A stretch of 8,833 nucleotides of DNA from Vicinamibacteria bacterium (GTDB taxonomy: Bacteria; Acidobacteriota; Vicinamibacteria; Fen-336; JAGNNV01): positions 1 through 8,833 of the forward strand of contig JAENWE010000263.1 of NCBI GenBank assembly GCA_016650185.1. Reading direction: 5' to 3'. The notes under the pieces were generated by a model. The model saw only the letters and a program-made list of their open reading frames with translations. It had not been told where the DNA came from and made no database searches. The translations under genes and the position numbers were made by a program. Below are positions 1 to 6,329 of the stretch, in pieces. The number at the start of each line of letters is the position of its first letter. Position 1 is the first letter of the stretch.

Positions 1-249
1 TTACTGCGGTTCGGCGCCTTGATCTGGCGAAAAATCTCTCGCTTTCGTTCGCGGTGGACTTTCACCACGGGCTGCTAGCTCCAAATCGCCACGCCTTCCT
101 GTGACACGCCGTGTATCCGTCACAGTCCTGCCATGGCCCGTGGGACGGGCGGGCCAGCCTACTTCTTCGCTCTGTCGGGCACGCTCCTCGCCCAGCCTGA
201 TGGGTTCCGCGACGAAAAATTGTCGTATGCGGCCTACAATTGCGACCAT

Positions 250-271
250 GGGTCGTTCGCGGGTCGTTCGC
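250..271. repeat. 11-bp tandem duplication
   Basis: The unit GGGTCGTTCGC occurs twice head to tail (250-260 and 261-271), about 100 bp before the acylase start. Two copies could be replication slippage or a doubled binding site. Nothing in the sequence favours either. Confidence 0.6.
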
Positions 272-358
272 GGTCCGGGGATCGCGAAGGTTTGCGGTCA
301 TCGCGGGCTTGTAGAGTTTGAACTGAGGCGCGACGCTCGTGACGGCGCGGCCCTTTCC

Positions 359-367
359 AAAGGAGGT
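359..367 (+). promoter_or_regulatory. strong ribosome-binding site fixing the acylase start
   Basis: AAAGGAGGT is almost fully complementary to the 3' end of 16S rRNA. Its GGAGG core ends 4 nt before the ATG at 371. This selects that ATG over the open but unsupported upstream frame. Confidence 0.85.
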
Positions 368-370
368 CTC

Positions 371-2743
371 ATGTCCCTGCTTCGAGGACGTTCCATTGCC
401 CCGTTGGCGGTCATTCTGGTCGGGCTCACCTCCGGCTGCTCTACCCCCGTTGGACGCAATGTGCCCGCCGCACCTGCGATGTCCCCGGTATCGCCATCCC
501 TGGAGACGCTCGCGCGCGGAGCCCTCGCCCGAATCGATGGGGAGCTGGGCCTGCCGGGACTGAAGGCGCCGGTTGAGGTGATTCGCGATGAGTGGGGGAT
601 ACCCCACATCTACGCCGACAACGACGGGGATCTCTTCTTCGCTCAAGGCTACGTGATGGCCCAGGATCGGCTGTGGCAGATGGAGTTGTGGCGTCGCTGG
701 CACGAGGGTCGGCTGGCTGAAGTTTTTGGGCCGGAAGCGCTCGACTACGATCGGCGCACGCGTCTGATGATGTTCCGCGGACCGTGGGACCAGACGGAAT
801 GGGCGAGCTATCACGCTGAGGCGGAGAGACTGTTTACCGCATATGCGGACGGCGTCAACGCCTACATCGAGCAGAATCGGGCGAACCTGCCGGTCGAGTT
901 CCAGCTCACCGGACTGGTGCCGGACCCGTGGACCGCGAGGACCGTGGTTCTGCGCTGGGCTGCGCTTGCCGTCTCCAGCCTCAGGGGTCATGCGATCAGC
1001 GAAATTCAGCTCGCCCTGGATGTCGCCCGGTACGGCGTCGAAGAGGCCAACCGACGCTCCGCCCCCGCCCCCTGGGACGATTTGAAGGTCCCCGAAGGCC
1101 TCGACGTCAGCATCATCAGCAAGGAAATGCTCGACGGGATGCGCGCCGGAGACGGCGATCCATTCGAGCCCGGCAAACTGAAGCCGCTCGAAGTGCTTCC
1201 ACAGTATCGGAGCCTCGTGTCCGGGGTGCGGACGGCTCGCGTCTCGTCCGATGCAGGTGCTATGGAAGGGAGCAACAACTGGGTGATGAGCAAGGAGCGC
1301 TCGACTACCGGCGCCGTGACTCTCGCCAATGACCCGCACCGACGGATCGAGATGCCCGCCCTGCGGTACTTCGTTCATCTGGTGGCTCCGGGCTGGAACG
1401 TGATCGGAGGGGGAGAGCCTCCATTTGCCGGAGTCGACGCGGGGAGCAACGCGAGCATGGCGTGGGGCTTCACCTTCGCGGGCACCGACATGGTGGACAC
1501 CTACGTCGAAGAGATGCACCCCGACGACGCCAATCTCGTGCGTTGGCAGGATGGGTGGGAGCCCTTGCGCATCATCAGGGAGACGATCCCGGTCAAGGGT
1601 CGCGGGCCCGAAGAGGTGGTGCTGAAATTCAGCCGCCATGGCCCAGTCTTCTATGAGGATCTCGCCCATCGTCGCGCCTATTCCGTGCGGTCGGTTGTGC
1701 AGGAGGCGGGGACGGCGGCATATAAGGGCAGCTTCCAGCTCGCCCAGGCAACGAGCTGCGCCGATTTCTTCGACCGGGCCATGCACTGGCTGATCCCCAC
1801 GCACAGCCTCATTTGCGGAGACAAGGAAGGAAACATCGCGCTTCAGGTCACGGGCCTCACCCCCGACCGCGATGGCTGGAACGGACGCTTGCCCGTTCCC
1901 GGCAACGGGAAGTACGAGTGGCGCGGGTTCCGGACCGACCTGCCGCGGGAGATGAATCCGGAACGCGGCTACATCGCCACCGCCAACAACAACGTTCATC
2001 CGCCGGGCTACTCCGGACGGCCCGTCTTCTACCATTCGTCCAAAGGTGTCGAGACTTCGCGAATCGCGCGGCTTCACCAGATCCTCGGAACCGGGGAGAA
2101 GCTCTCGGTCGACGATCACAAGAGGATCCAACACGACGTTCGATCTCTCGCGGCTGAGCGTGACCTTGAGGCGTTCAGGGGCTGGACCTCTGACGAGGCG
2201 GATATCGAATGGGCGCGCGGGCTGATCGCGAGCTGGGACGCGACGCTGACCAAGGAAAGCACAGCCGCGGCTCTCTACGTGCGATGGCGTGAAGCGGCAG
2301 ACAACACGGGGGGAGGCCTGACCGCGCCCGCGGGTGATCCGGCGCGTCGTGTTCGGGTGGAGACGGCGCTCCGGACGGCGATCGCGGGGCTCACGAAAGA
2401 ACTCGGTCCGGATCGGTCCCAGTGGCGACACGGGAGGATCCAGGCGAGCGACCTGCCCCACATGATGGCCTCGGCCTTCGATTTGCCCACCGTCGAGCGC
2501 CCGGGCGGGTTCGGAACGATCAACGCGACGGGCGCCAACTTTCGAAGGATCATCGACCTCGCTGATCCCGATCGCTCTGTCGCGAGTAATTCCCCGGGCC
2601 AATCGGCGCAGCCCGGGAGTCCCTTCTACGGCAATCTGGTGAACAACCTCGGCAATGGGGAGTACTTCCCGCTGCTCTACACGCGCGGGGCGGTCGAGAA
2701 GCGGGCCGCGCATCGTCTGACCTTGCGACCCGCGGATCGCTGA
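371..2743 (+). CDS. penicillin acylase family lipoprotein (Ntn hydrolase)
   Basis: This 790-residue protein belongs to the penicillin/cephalosporin/acyl-homoserine-lactone acylase family. These enzymes hydrolyse amide bonds after self-cleaving into alpha and beta chains. Residues 1-23 form a lipoprotein signal ending T-S-G-C, so the mature protein should be anchored at Cys23, with Ser at +2. The alpha part shows V-I-R-D-E-W-G-I-P-H-I (70-80) and A-Q-G-Y-V-M-A-Q-D-R-L-W (91-102), both family hallmarks. The self-cleavage site is G300/S301 in E-G-S-N-N-W, making Ser301 the nucleophile (beta 1). His323 is beta 23, as in acyl-homoserine-lactone acylases such as PvdQ. Asp373 and Asp376 fall at beta 73 and 76, the calcium ligands of E. 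coli penicillin G acylase. Asn539-541 (beta 239-241, A-N-N-N) covers the oxyanion Asn, and Arg564 fits the conserved Arg near beta 263. The C-terminal S-P-G-Q-S motif is present. The enzyme therefore looks active. Its substrate cannot be read from sequence: N-acyl homoserine lactones, beta-lactams and N-acyl amino acids are all possible. The next gene is convergent, so this is probably a single-gene unit. Confidence 0.95.
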   Translation: MSLLRGRSIAPLAVILVGLTSGCSTPVGRNVPAAPAMSPVSPSLETLARGALARIDGELGLPGLKAPVEVIRDEWGIPHIYADNDGDLFFAQGYVMAQDRLWQMELWRRWHEGRLAEVFGPEALDYDRRTRLMMFRGPWDQTEWASYHAEAERLFTAYADGVNAYIEQNRANLPVEFQLTGLVPDPWTARTVVLRWAALAVSSLRGHAISEIQLALDVARYGVEEANRRSAPAPWDDLKVPEGLDVSIISKEMLDGMRAGDGDPFEPGKLKPLEVLPQYRSLVSGVRTARVSSDAGAMEGSNNWVMSKERSTTGAVTLANDPHRRIEMPALRYFVHLVAPGWNVIGGGEPPFAGVDAGSNASMAWGFTFAGTDMVDTYVEEMHPDDANLVRWQDGWEPLRIIRETIPVKGRGPEEVVLKFSRHGPVFYEDLAHRRAYSVRSVVQEAGTAAYKGSFQLAQATSCADFFDRAMHWLIPTHSLICGDKEGNIALQVTGLTPDRDGWNGRLPVPGNGKYEWRGFRTDLPREMNPERGYIATANNNVHPPGYSGRPVFYHSSKGVETSRIARLHQILGTGEKLSVDDHKRIQHDVRSLAAERDLEAFRGWTSDEADIEWARGLIASWDATLTKESTAAALYVRWREAADNTGGGLTAPAGDPARRVRVETALRTAIAGLTKELGPDRSQWRHGRIQASDLPHMMASAFDLPTVERPGGFGTINATGANFRRIIDLADPDRSVASNSPGQSAQPGSPFYGNLVNNLGNGEYFPLLYTRGAVEKRAAHRLTLRPADR

Positions 2744-2762
2744 GCGCCCCCCGGCCCGCGGA

Positions 2763-2797
2763 TGAGTCGAGCGGCCCAGTGAGGACCGCTCGACTCA
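2763..2797. terminator. convergent stem-loop, probable bidirectional terminator
   Basis: A perfect 12-bp inverted repeat (TGAGTCGAGCGG and CCGCTCGACTCA) flanks an 11-nt loop. It lies between the acylase stop (2743) and the stop of the convergent propeller gene (2811). Its place explains it well as a transcription end for both genes. There is no clear T-tract on either side, so a classic intrinsic mechanism is not certain. Confidence 0.65.
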
Positions 2798-2810
2798 GTG
2801 GATTTCTCGA

Positions 2811-4064
2811 TCAGTTCCCGGCGGGGGCCTTGTAACGGAATTCCTGTCCGACCAGTTCGGCGGGATTGGCGTTCGGCTTCGGCTCAAACCGCTGAATGCG
2901 ACCGTTCTGGACCTCGGCCACGAAGAGGTTTCCCTCCTGGTCGACCGTCATCTGGTGAGGCCCGTAGAGGCGTCCAGGCATGCCCCCTGCCTGTCCCCAG
3001 CCGTAGAGGTAGTTCCCGTCGAGGTCGTACTTGGCGATGCGCTGGGTGCCCCCGTCGCCCATCCACAGGAACTGGTCGTCCGTGATCATGATGTAGTAGG
3101 GGAGCGAATGAGCCTCCGCCGGCCAGTGGTCTTCACGCAGGGAGAACATCTTCAAGAACTTGCCTTCCTCGTCGAATACCTGAATGCGTTCGTGCTGACG
3201 ATCCGCCACGAAGAGCCGGCGATCCTTGCTGATCGCGATGCTATGCACGGTGTTGAACTCGTTCGGCCCCGGATTCTTGGGGTCCGCGGGCGCGACGCCC
3301 CAGTCCTTGATGAAGGTTCCGTCAGCGGCGAACTTGGCCACCCGCTTGCCATGGTATCCGTCGCTGATAAAGAACGTCCCGTCCGGCAGCCAGGCGATAT
3401 CGGTGGGCCGCGCAAAGGTGTTCGGGCCTCGTCCTTCGACGCCCATCTGGCCCAGTGTCATCACGAGTTCTCCGCCGTAGGTGAACTTGAAGATCTGGTG
3501 AAGATTGTCGTCGATGATCCACACATGTTTTTCGGGATCGTAAGGGCTCATCTTTATCTTGTGCGGCCCACGCGGTCCAAGTGGCGCCGTGGGCTGGTCG
3601 AACAGCTTGTTGTGCTGCGGCCAGGACTGGATCACCTTCCCGGTGCGATCAACCACCGTGATGACATGGTGGTAACGCATGACGGGCAAACGCGGACCCG
3701 TCGCGGGGCCGGGGTTCGGCGTGACCTGCGCCCACGGGGTCCCTGGCGGGTTACCTTTCGGCAGGGGCAATTCGCCCCGCTGCGCAATCCAAATGCGGTC
3801 CGGGGTCTCCGCGAAAACTGCTGCCTGAGAGCCAATGGTCCAGCCGGCGTGCTTGACGCCGTCGTCCTCGTCGGGCATGGGCTGCAACCAGTTCTCGATC
3901 ACCTTATACGGGCCGAAGAGGTTCTGGCCGCCCTGCTGCAGCGCGACGGACGGGGTAGCGGCGGTCGGTGGCGGGGGGGCGGGAGCGGAGCAGCCCACCA
4001 CAATGAGCGCTGTGGCGATCGGAACCACGCGAGAAAGAAGGGACGGACGGGCAGTAGGTATCAT
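2811..4064 (-). CDS. NHL-type beta-propeller lipoprotein resembling peptidyl-alpha-hydroxyglycine alpha-amidating lyase
   Basis: This is a 417-residue lipoprotein. The start is the ATG at 4064-4062, preceded by GGAG 5 nt upstream and followed at once by a signal peptide ending V-V-G-C (Cys25, Ser at +2). A low-complexity Ala/Pro linker (27-38) leads into a propeller with repeated 'F-V-A-D/E...R-I-Q-x-F' blades. As I recall the rat PAL domain, which cleaves peptidyl-alpha-hydroxyglycine to an amidated peptide and glyoxylate, the key residues all have counterparts: Arg96 (Q-R-G), His168 (G-P-H-K-I), Tyr237 (S-D-G-Y), His264 (V-H-S-I-A) and His370 (G-P-H-Q-M). These match the catalytic Arg, three zinc His and catalytic Tyr. 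The segment after His168 (W-I-I-D-D-N-L-H-Q-I-F-K-F) also resembles the animal enzyme. No partner monooxygenase domain (PHM) is fused or encoded in the window, so peptide amidation is not implied; lyase action on another carbinolamide, or a binding role, is possible. The gene is divergent from the MBL gene at 4253 and convergent with the acylase. Confidence 0.85.
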   Translation of the reverse strand: MIPTARPSLLSRVVPIATALIVVGCSAPAPPPPTAATPSVALQQGGQNLFGPYKVIENWLQPMPDEDDGVKHAGWTIGSQAAVFAETPDRIWIAQRGELPLPKGNPPGTPWAQVTPNPGPATGPRLPVMRYHHVITVVDRTGKVIQSWPQHNKLFDQPTAPLGPRGPHKIKMSPYDPEKHVWIIDDNLHQIFKFTYGGELVMTLGQMGVEGRGPNTFARPTDIAWLPDGTFFISDGYHGKRVAKFAADGTFIKDWGVAPADPKNPGPNEFNTVHSIAISKDRRLFVADRQHERIQVFDEEGKFLKMFSLREDHWPAEAHSLPYYIMITDDQFLWMGDGGTQRIAKYDLDGNYLYGWGQAGGMPGRLYGPHQMTVDQEGNLFVAEVQNGRIQRFEPKPNANPAELVGQEFRYKAPAGN

Positions 4065-4069
4065 CGGTT

Positions 4070-4073
4070 CTCC
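4070..4073 (-). promoter_or_regulatory. ribosome-binding site fixing the propeller start
   Basis: GGAG on the minus strand lies 5 nt before the ATG at 4064-4062. It supports this start over the ATG 27 codons upstream (4145), which would bury the lipoprotein signal inside the protein. Confidence 0.75.
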
Positions 4074-4082
4074 AAGGCAAGT

Positions 4083-4101
4083 GTCCGTCAGGGGGACGGA
4101 C
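4083..4101 (-). promoter_or_regulatory. inverted repeat in the leader of the propeller gene
   Basis: The arms GTCCGTC and GACGGAC are perfectly complementary over 7 bp around a 5-nt loop. The element ends about 18 nt before the propeller ATG. If transcription begins near 4110, as the candidate promoter suggests, it would form a hairpin in the 5' leader RNA. It could otherwise be an operator in the divergent region. The right arm is part of the 12-mer GACGGACGGGGT, which recurs exactly at 3945-3956 inside the gene, with a 10-base version at 4042-4051. Confidence 0.35.
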
Positions 4102-4116
4102 GGGGTGATTTCTTCG

Positions 4117-4145
4117 ATGGTACGCCCGCCTTTCCAGATCGCCAA
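4117..4145 (-). promoter_or_regulatory. candidate sigma70-like promoter for the propeller gene
   Basis: On the minus strand TTGGCG (4145-4140, four of six matches to TTGACA) is followed after exactly 17 bp by TACCAT (4122-4117, four of six matches to TATAAT). A start near 4110 would give a leader of about 46 nt containing the inverted repeat. The match is moderate and the organism's consensus is unknown. Confidence 0.25.
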
Positions 4146-4240
4146 CAGCGAAACGGCCCGGAAGCCGGGTGATAGAGTCGCGCCGGTTCCGGCTGCGCCA
4201 GTTCGACCTCGCGGTGGGGTTCGCGGCGTCCCGGACCGAC

Positions 4241-4246
4241 AGGAGG
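4241..4246 (+). promoter_or_regulatory. ribosome-binding site fixing the first MBL start
   Basis: AGGAGG ends 6 nt before the ATG at 4253. The reading frame stays open upstream to 4169, but this site and the signal peptide that follows choose 4253. Confidence 0.85.
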
Positions 4247-4252
4247 CATCTT

Positions 4253-5173
4253 ATGAAGCGAGGACAGGCACTCGGTCTGATTGTCACCCTTGGCGGCCTT
4301 CCCGTAGCGGTGGCAGCACTTCAGGCGCCAGCCGCCGGTCCGAGCGCGGCGGCGCCTGCCGCCACCGGGATCGAAAAGGTGAAGGAAAACCTCTACATCA
4401 TCACCGGGTCGAGCCCAACGGTGCGCGAGTCCTTCAGCGGTGGAAACACGGGCGTCTTCATTACCGACCGCGGCGTGATCCTGGTGGACACCAAGCTGGC
4501 GGGCTGGGGCCCAACGCTTCTGGAGCGCATCCGCACGGTCACTGACAAGCCCGTCGTGACTGTGATCAACACCCACACTCACGGCGATCACACCGGGAGC
4601 AACGAGTTCTTCGGCGCTTCGGTCGAGAGCGTGGTGCAGGAAAACACGAAGACCAACATGGCGCGGATGGACGCCTTCAAAGGTGAGAAGGCGAAGTTCC
4701 TCCCGACCCGAACCTACAAGGAGACGTTGACTCTAGGATCGGGCAAGGATCAGGTCGACCTGTATCACTTCGGCGCAGGCCATACGAGCGGCGATACCTT
4801 CGTGGTCTACACGGCCCTTCGAACCATCCACACCGGCGACATGTTCCCGTGGAGGGACGCGCCCTTCATTGATCGAAACAACGGCGGCAGCGGCATCGCC
4901 TGGCCCGCGACCCTGAAGAAGCTTCTCGAAAACGTCAAAAATGTCGACACGGTGATCAGCGGACACCAGCCGGTGGGACCCTGGGAAGACCTGGAGGAGT
5001 TCCAGCGCTTCACGACGGATCTCCTTGCCGAAGCCAGGGCGGCCCGCGCCGCGGGAAAGACGGTCGAGGAGGCTGCGGCTGCGAAGGACTGGATGAAAAA
5101 ATACCCCGGGTACAACTCGACGCGGCTCCAGGCGGCGGTTCAGGCGATCTACGACGAGTTGAACGGAAAGTAG
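4253..5173 (+). CDS. exported MBL-fold metallo-hydrolase with complete metal site
   Basis: This 306-residue protein has an N-terminal signal (K2, R3, hydrophobic 6-22; likely cleavage at about 21-25), then an Ala/Pro-rich spacer and a metallo-beta-lactamase fold. The T-H-T-H-G-D-H motif gives His108, His110, Asp112 and His113. His177 lies in G-A-G-H-T-S-G-D, Asp196 in H-T-G-D, and His238 in I-S-G-H. This is the full two-metal ligand set of the glyoxalase-II-like branch of the fold, including the bridging Asp196, so the enzyme should bind two metal ions and hydrolyse a substrate in the periplasm. Subclass B3 beta-lactamases share the N-terminal ligands but do not use that Asp as a ligand, so antibiotic hydrolysis cannot be claimed. 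The alpha-helical C-terminus (Ala-rich, 257-281, then a Y-P-G-Y-N-S-T-R segment) is typical of exported MBL proteins of this size. The next gene follows after 161 bp on the same strand. The substrate is unknown. Confidence 0.9.
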   Translation: MKRGQALGLIVTLGGLPVAVAALQAPAAGPSAAAPAATGIEKVKENLYIITGSSPTVRESFSGGNTGVFITDRGVILVDTKLAGWGPTLLERIRTVTDKPVVTVINTHTHGDHTGSNEFFGASVESVVQENTKTNMARMDAFKGEKAKFLPTRTYKETLTLGSGKDQVDLYHFGAGHTSGDTFVVYTALRTIHTGDMFPWRDAPFIDRNNGGSGIAWPATLKKLLENVKNVDTVISGHQPVGPWEDLEEFQRFTTDLLAEARAARAAGKTVEEAAAAKDWMKKYPGYNSTRLQAAVQAIYDELNGK

Positions 5174-5222
5174 CCTCCGCCTGGGGACCGGCCGCCCCGC
5201 GCCGCCGATTTCGGGTGTCGTC

Positions 5223-5262
5223 GCGGAAGTGGCCTCCTGTCGAAGGGCGGCGCGCCCTCCGC
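5223..5262 (+). terminator. GC-rich nested inverted repeats between the two MBL genes
   Basis: GCGGA (5223-5227) and TCCGC (5258-5262) enclose GGGCG and CGCCC (5245-5249 and 5253-5257). This could fold into a stem-loop about 50 nt after the first MBL stop. There is no T-tract. It may end transcription in part, or simply reflect GC-rich spacer DNA. Confidence 0.25.
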
Positions 5263-5334
5263 GTGCGCAAGGCCCCTGGCGGACGTATCGGCGAATTAGA
5301 CTGCCAACGGCTCAGGTATTACTAAGGGAAGAAA

Positions 5335-6132
5335 ATGAAAATGATGCGCGGACTCGTGATCGGAACATTCACGGCGATCGTCGTCGCGTCTCTCGCCGCC
5401 GGTACGACCGCAGCCAGCGACCGGTTTCCCGCCGCCGGTGGCGATATCGTGATCACCCCGATCGTGCACGCGAGCGTGCAGTTTGAGTATGCGGGAAAGG
5501 TCGTCCTGGTTGACCCCTGGAGCTTCGGCGGTCTGCCCGGGGCCAAGCCCGCCGACCTGATCCTGATATCCGATGACGTCGGCCATCACCTGGATGCAAA
5601 GGCCATCAAAAAGCTCCGCAGGCCCGGCGCCGCTGTCGTCATGCCCGCGACCGGCAAGGCGCAAGTCCCCGACGGTATCGTGCTCAGCAATGGCGAATCC
5701 ATCGCCGCCGCTGGCTTCCAGGTCGAATCGATCGCGGCCTACGACATCAAGCCGGGAGCGCCGGAGCACCCGAAGGGCGAGGCGAACGGCTACGTTGTGA
5801 CCCTCGGCGGCAAGCGGATTCTTCTCGCCGGGGTGACCGAGTGCGTTCCCGAGATCAAGGCTCTCAAGAACATCGACATCGCGTTCCTGCCCATGAACAT
5901 TCCGCCCGAACGGATGAGTCCCGTGGAGGTCGCCGAGTGCGTGAAGATCATCAACCCTTCCGTGGTCTATGTCTACCACTACGATCAGGACTTCGCATCA
6001 AACGCCGCCAAAACGCCCCGATATGCGAAATGGCTTCCGGAGGGCATGACCGTTGCGGACAGCCTTCAGGCGTTTCGAGACGCGCTCAAAGGCACGAAGA
6101 TAGACGTGCGCTCGGGACAGTGGTACCCGTAG
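5335..6132 (+). CDS. exported UlaG-like MBL-fold protein with a rewritten metal-binding motif
   Basis: This 265-residue protein has a signal peptide (K2, R5, hydrophobic 7-22; likely cleavage near T-T-A-A/S at 27). A purine-rich AAGGGAAG precedes the ATG. The body follows the UlaG-like/Lactamase_B_3 branch of the MBL fold: H-A-S-V-Q-F-E-Y (45-52), V-D-P-W (59-62), A-D-L-I-L-I-S (73-79), H-P-K-G (145-148), N-G-Y-V-V-T-L-G-G (151-159), and an M-N-I-P...Y-H-Y tail with His215. Where active relatives carry H/D-x-H-x-D-H, this protein reads D80-D81-V82-G83-H84-H85. Where they carry G-D-T-E, it reads G-V167-T-E. The second His, the Asp of the motif and the metal-bridging Asp are therefore replaced, while His84, His85, His145 and His215 remain. 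The frame, signal and fold are intact, so this is not obvious decay. It may be a binding protein, a one-metal enzyme, or a subfamily with different chemistry. An insertion of roughly 20 residues follows His215 compared with relatives I recall. Confidence 0.85.
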   Translation: MKMMRGLVIGTFTAIVVASLAAGTTAASDRFPAAGGDIVITPIVHASVQFEYAGKVVLVDPWSFGGLPGAKPADLILISDDVGHHLDAKAIKKLRRPGAAVVMPATGKAQVPDGIVLSNGESIAAAGFQVESIAAYDIKPGAPEHPKGEANGYVVTLGGKRILLAGVTECVPEIKALKNIDIAFLPMNIPPERMSPVEVAECVKIINPSVVYVYHYDQDFASNAAKTPRYAKWLPEGMTVADSLQAFRDALKGTKIDVRSGQWYP

Positions 6133-6141
6133 ATTTAAGGC

Positions 6142-6177
6142 TGGGCGACGCTCGGCCCATCGTTCGATCGCCGAACG
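6142..6177 (+). terminator. two tandem hairpins after the second MBL gene
   Basis: Ten bases after the stop codon lies TGGGC/GCCCA (6142-6146 and 6155-6159, 8-nt loop). It is followed immediately by CGTTCG/CGAACG (6161-6166 and 6172-6177, 5-nt loop). Both stems are perfect. No T-tract follows. The position suggests a 3' end or RNA-stabilising structure for the upstream gene. Confidence 0.4.
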
Positions 6178-6329
6178 CCGTCTAAACCTGGGAAAGGGCG
6201 TCCGCTCTCATTGCGACATCGTAATCAAAGTCGATCCGGCGAACGAGCGGTATTCGGCATCGGGGGAAATGTGCGCGGCGCGGCGAGCCTGAAGCTCATT
6301 CCGGCGGGTGCGGCAAGGCTCAGGGAACC

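Larger units (their letters stand above)
1..370. other. upstream region without a convincing gene
   Basis: I see no supported gene here. An 82-codon minus-strand reading frame runs from an ATG at 247-249 to a stop at 1-3. It has no ribosome-binding site, its product is rich in Arg, Gly and Glu, and I recognise no family, so I do not call it. The acylase frame also stays open upstream to about 101, but the strong ribosome-binding site and signal peptide place the real start at 371. A small perfect hairpin lies at 136-150 (arms GCCCGT/ACGGGC, 3-nt loop) without a T-tract. An AT-richer patch at 211-240 contains a TACAAT hexamer (235-240) resembling a -10 box, but no -35 partner at a normal distance. 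The promoter of the acylase gene may lie here, but I cannot define it. Confidence 0.5.

Noticed and set aside
220..240. TTGTCG and TACAAT as a promoter for the acylase
   Set aside because: The hexamers are only 9 bp apart, too close for a sigma70 promoter, and no other -35 box fits the TACAAT.
1..249. 82-codon minus-strand frame ending at the window edge
   Set aside because: No ribosome-binding site before its ATG, composition rich in Arg/Gly/Glu, and no family recognised. It could be real, but nothing supports it.
62..2713. Minus-strand open frame of 883 codons opposite the whole acylase gene
   Set aside because: It lies codon-on-codon opposite the acylase. Its openness needs only that the acylase avoids TTA, CTA and TCA codons, which high-GC genes do. 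It has no ribosome-binding site and no recognisable domains.
2955..4172. Plus-strand open frame of 405 codons opposite the propeller gene
   Set aside because: Same codon-on-codon antisense effect. The minus-strand gene has signal peptide, ribosome-binding site and active-site residues, while this frame has none.
4182..4193. GCCGG/CCGGC palindrome between the divergent genes, with a CCCGG/CCGGG hairpin at 4157-4169
   Set aside because: Five-base GC stems with 2-3-nt loops are common by chance at this base composition, and nothing ties them to regulation.
5296..5979. Minus-strand open frame of 227 codons opposite the second MBL gene
   Set aside because: Same antisense shadow pattern. The sense frame carries a signal peptide and fold motifs.
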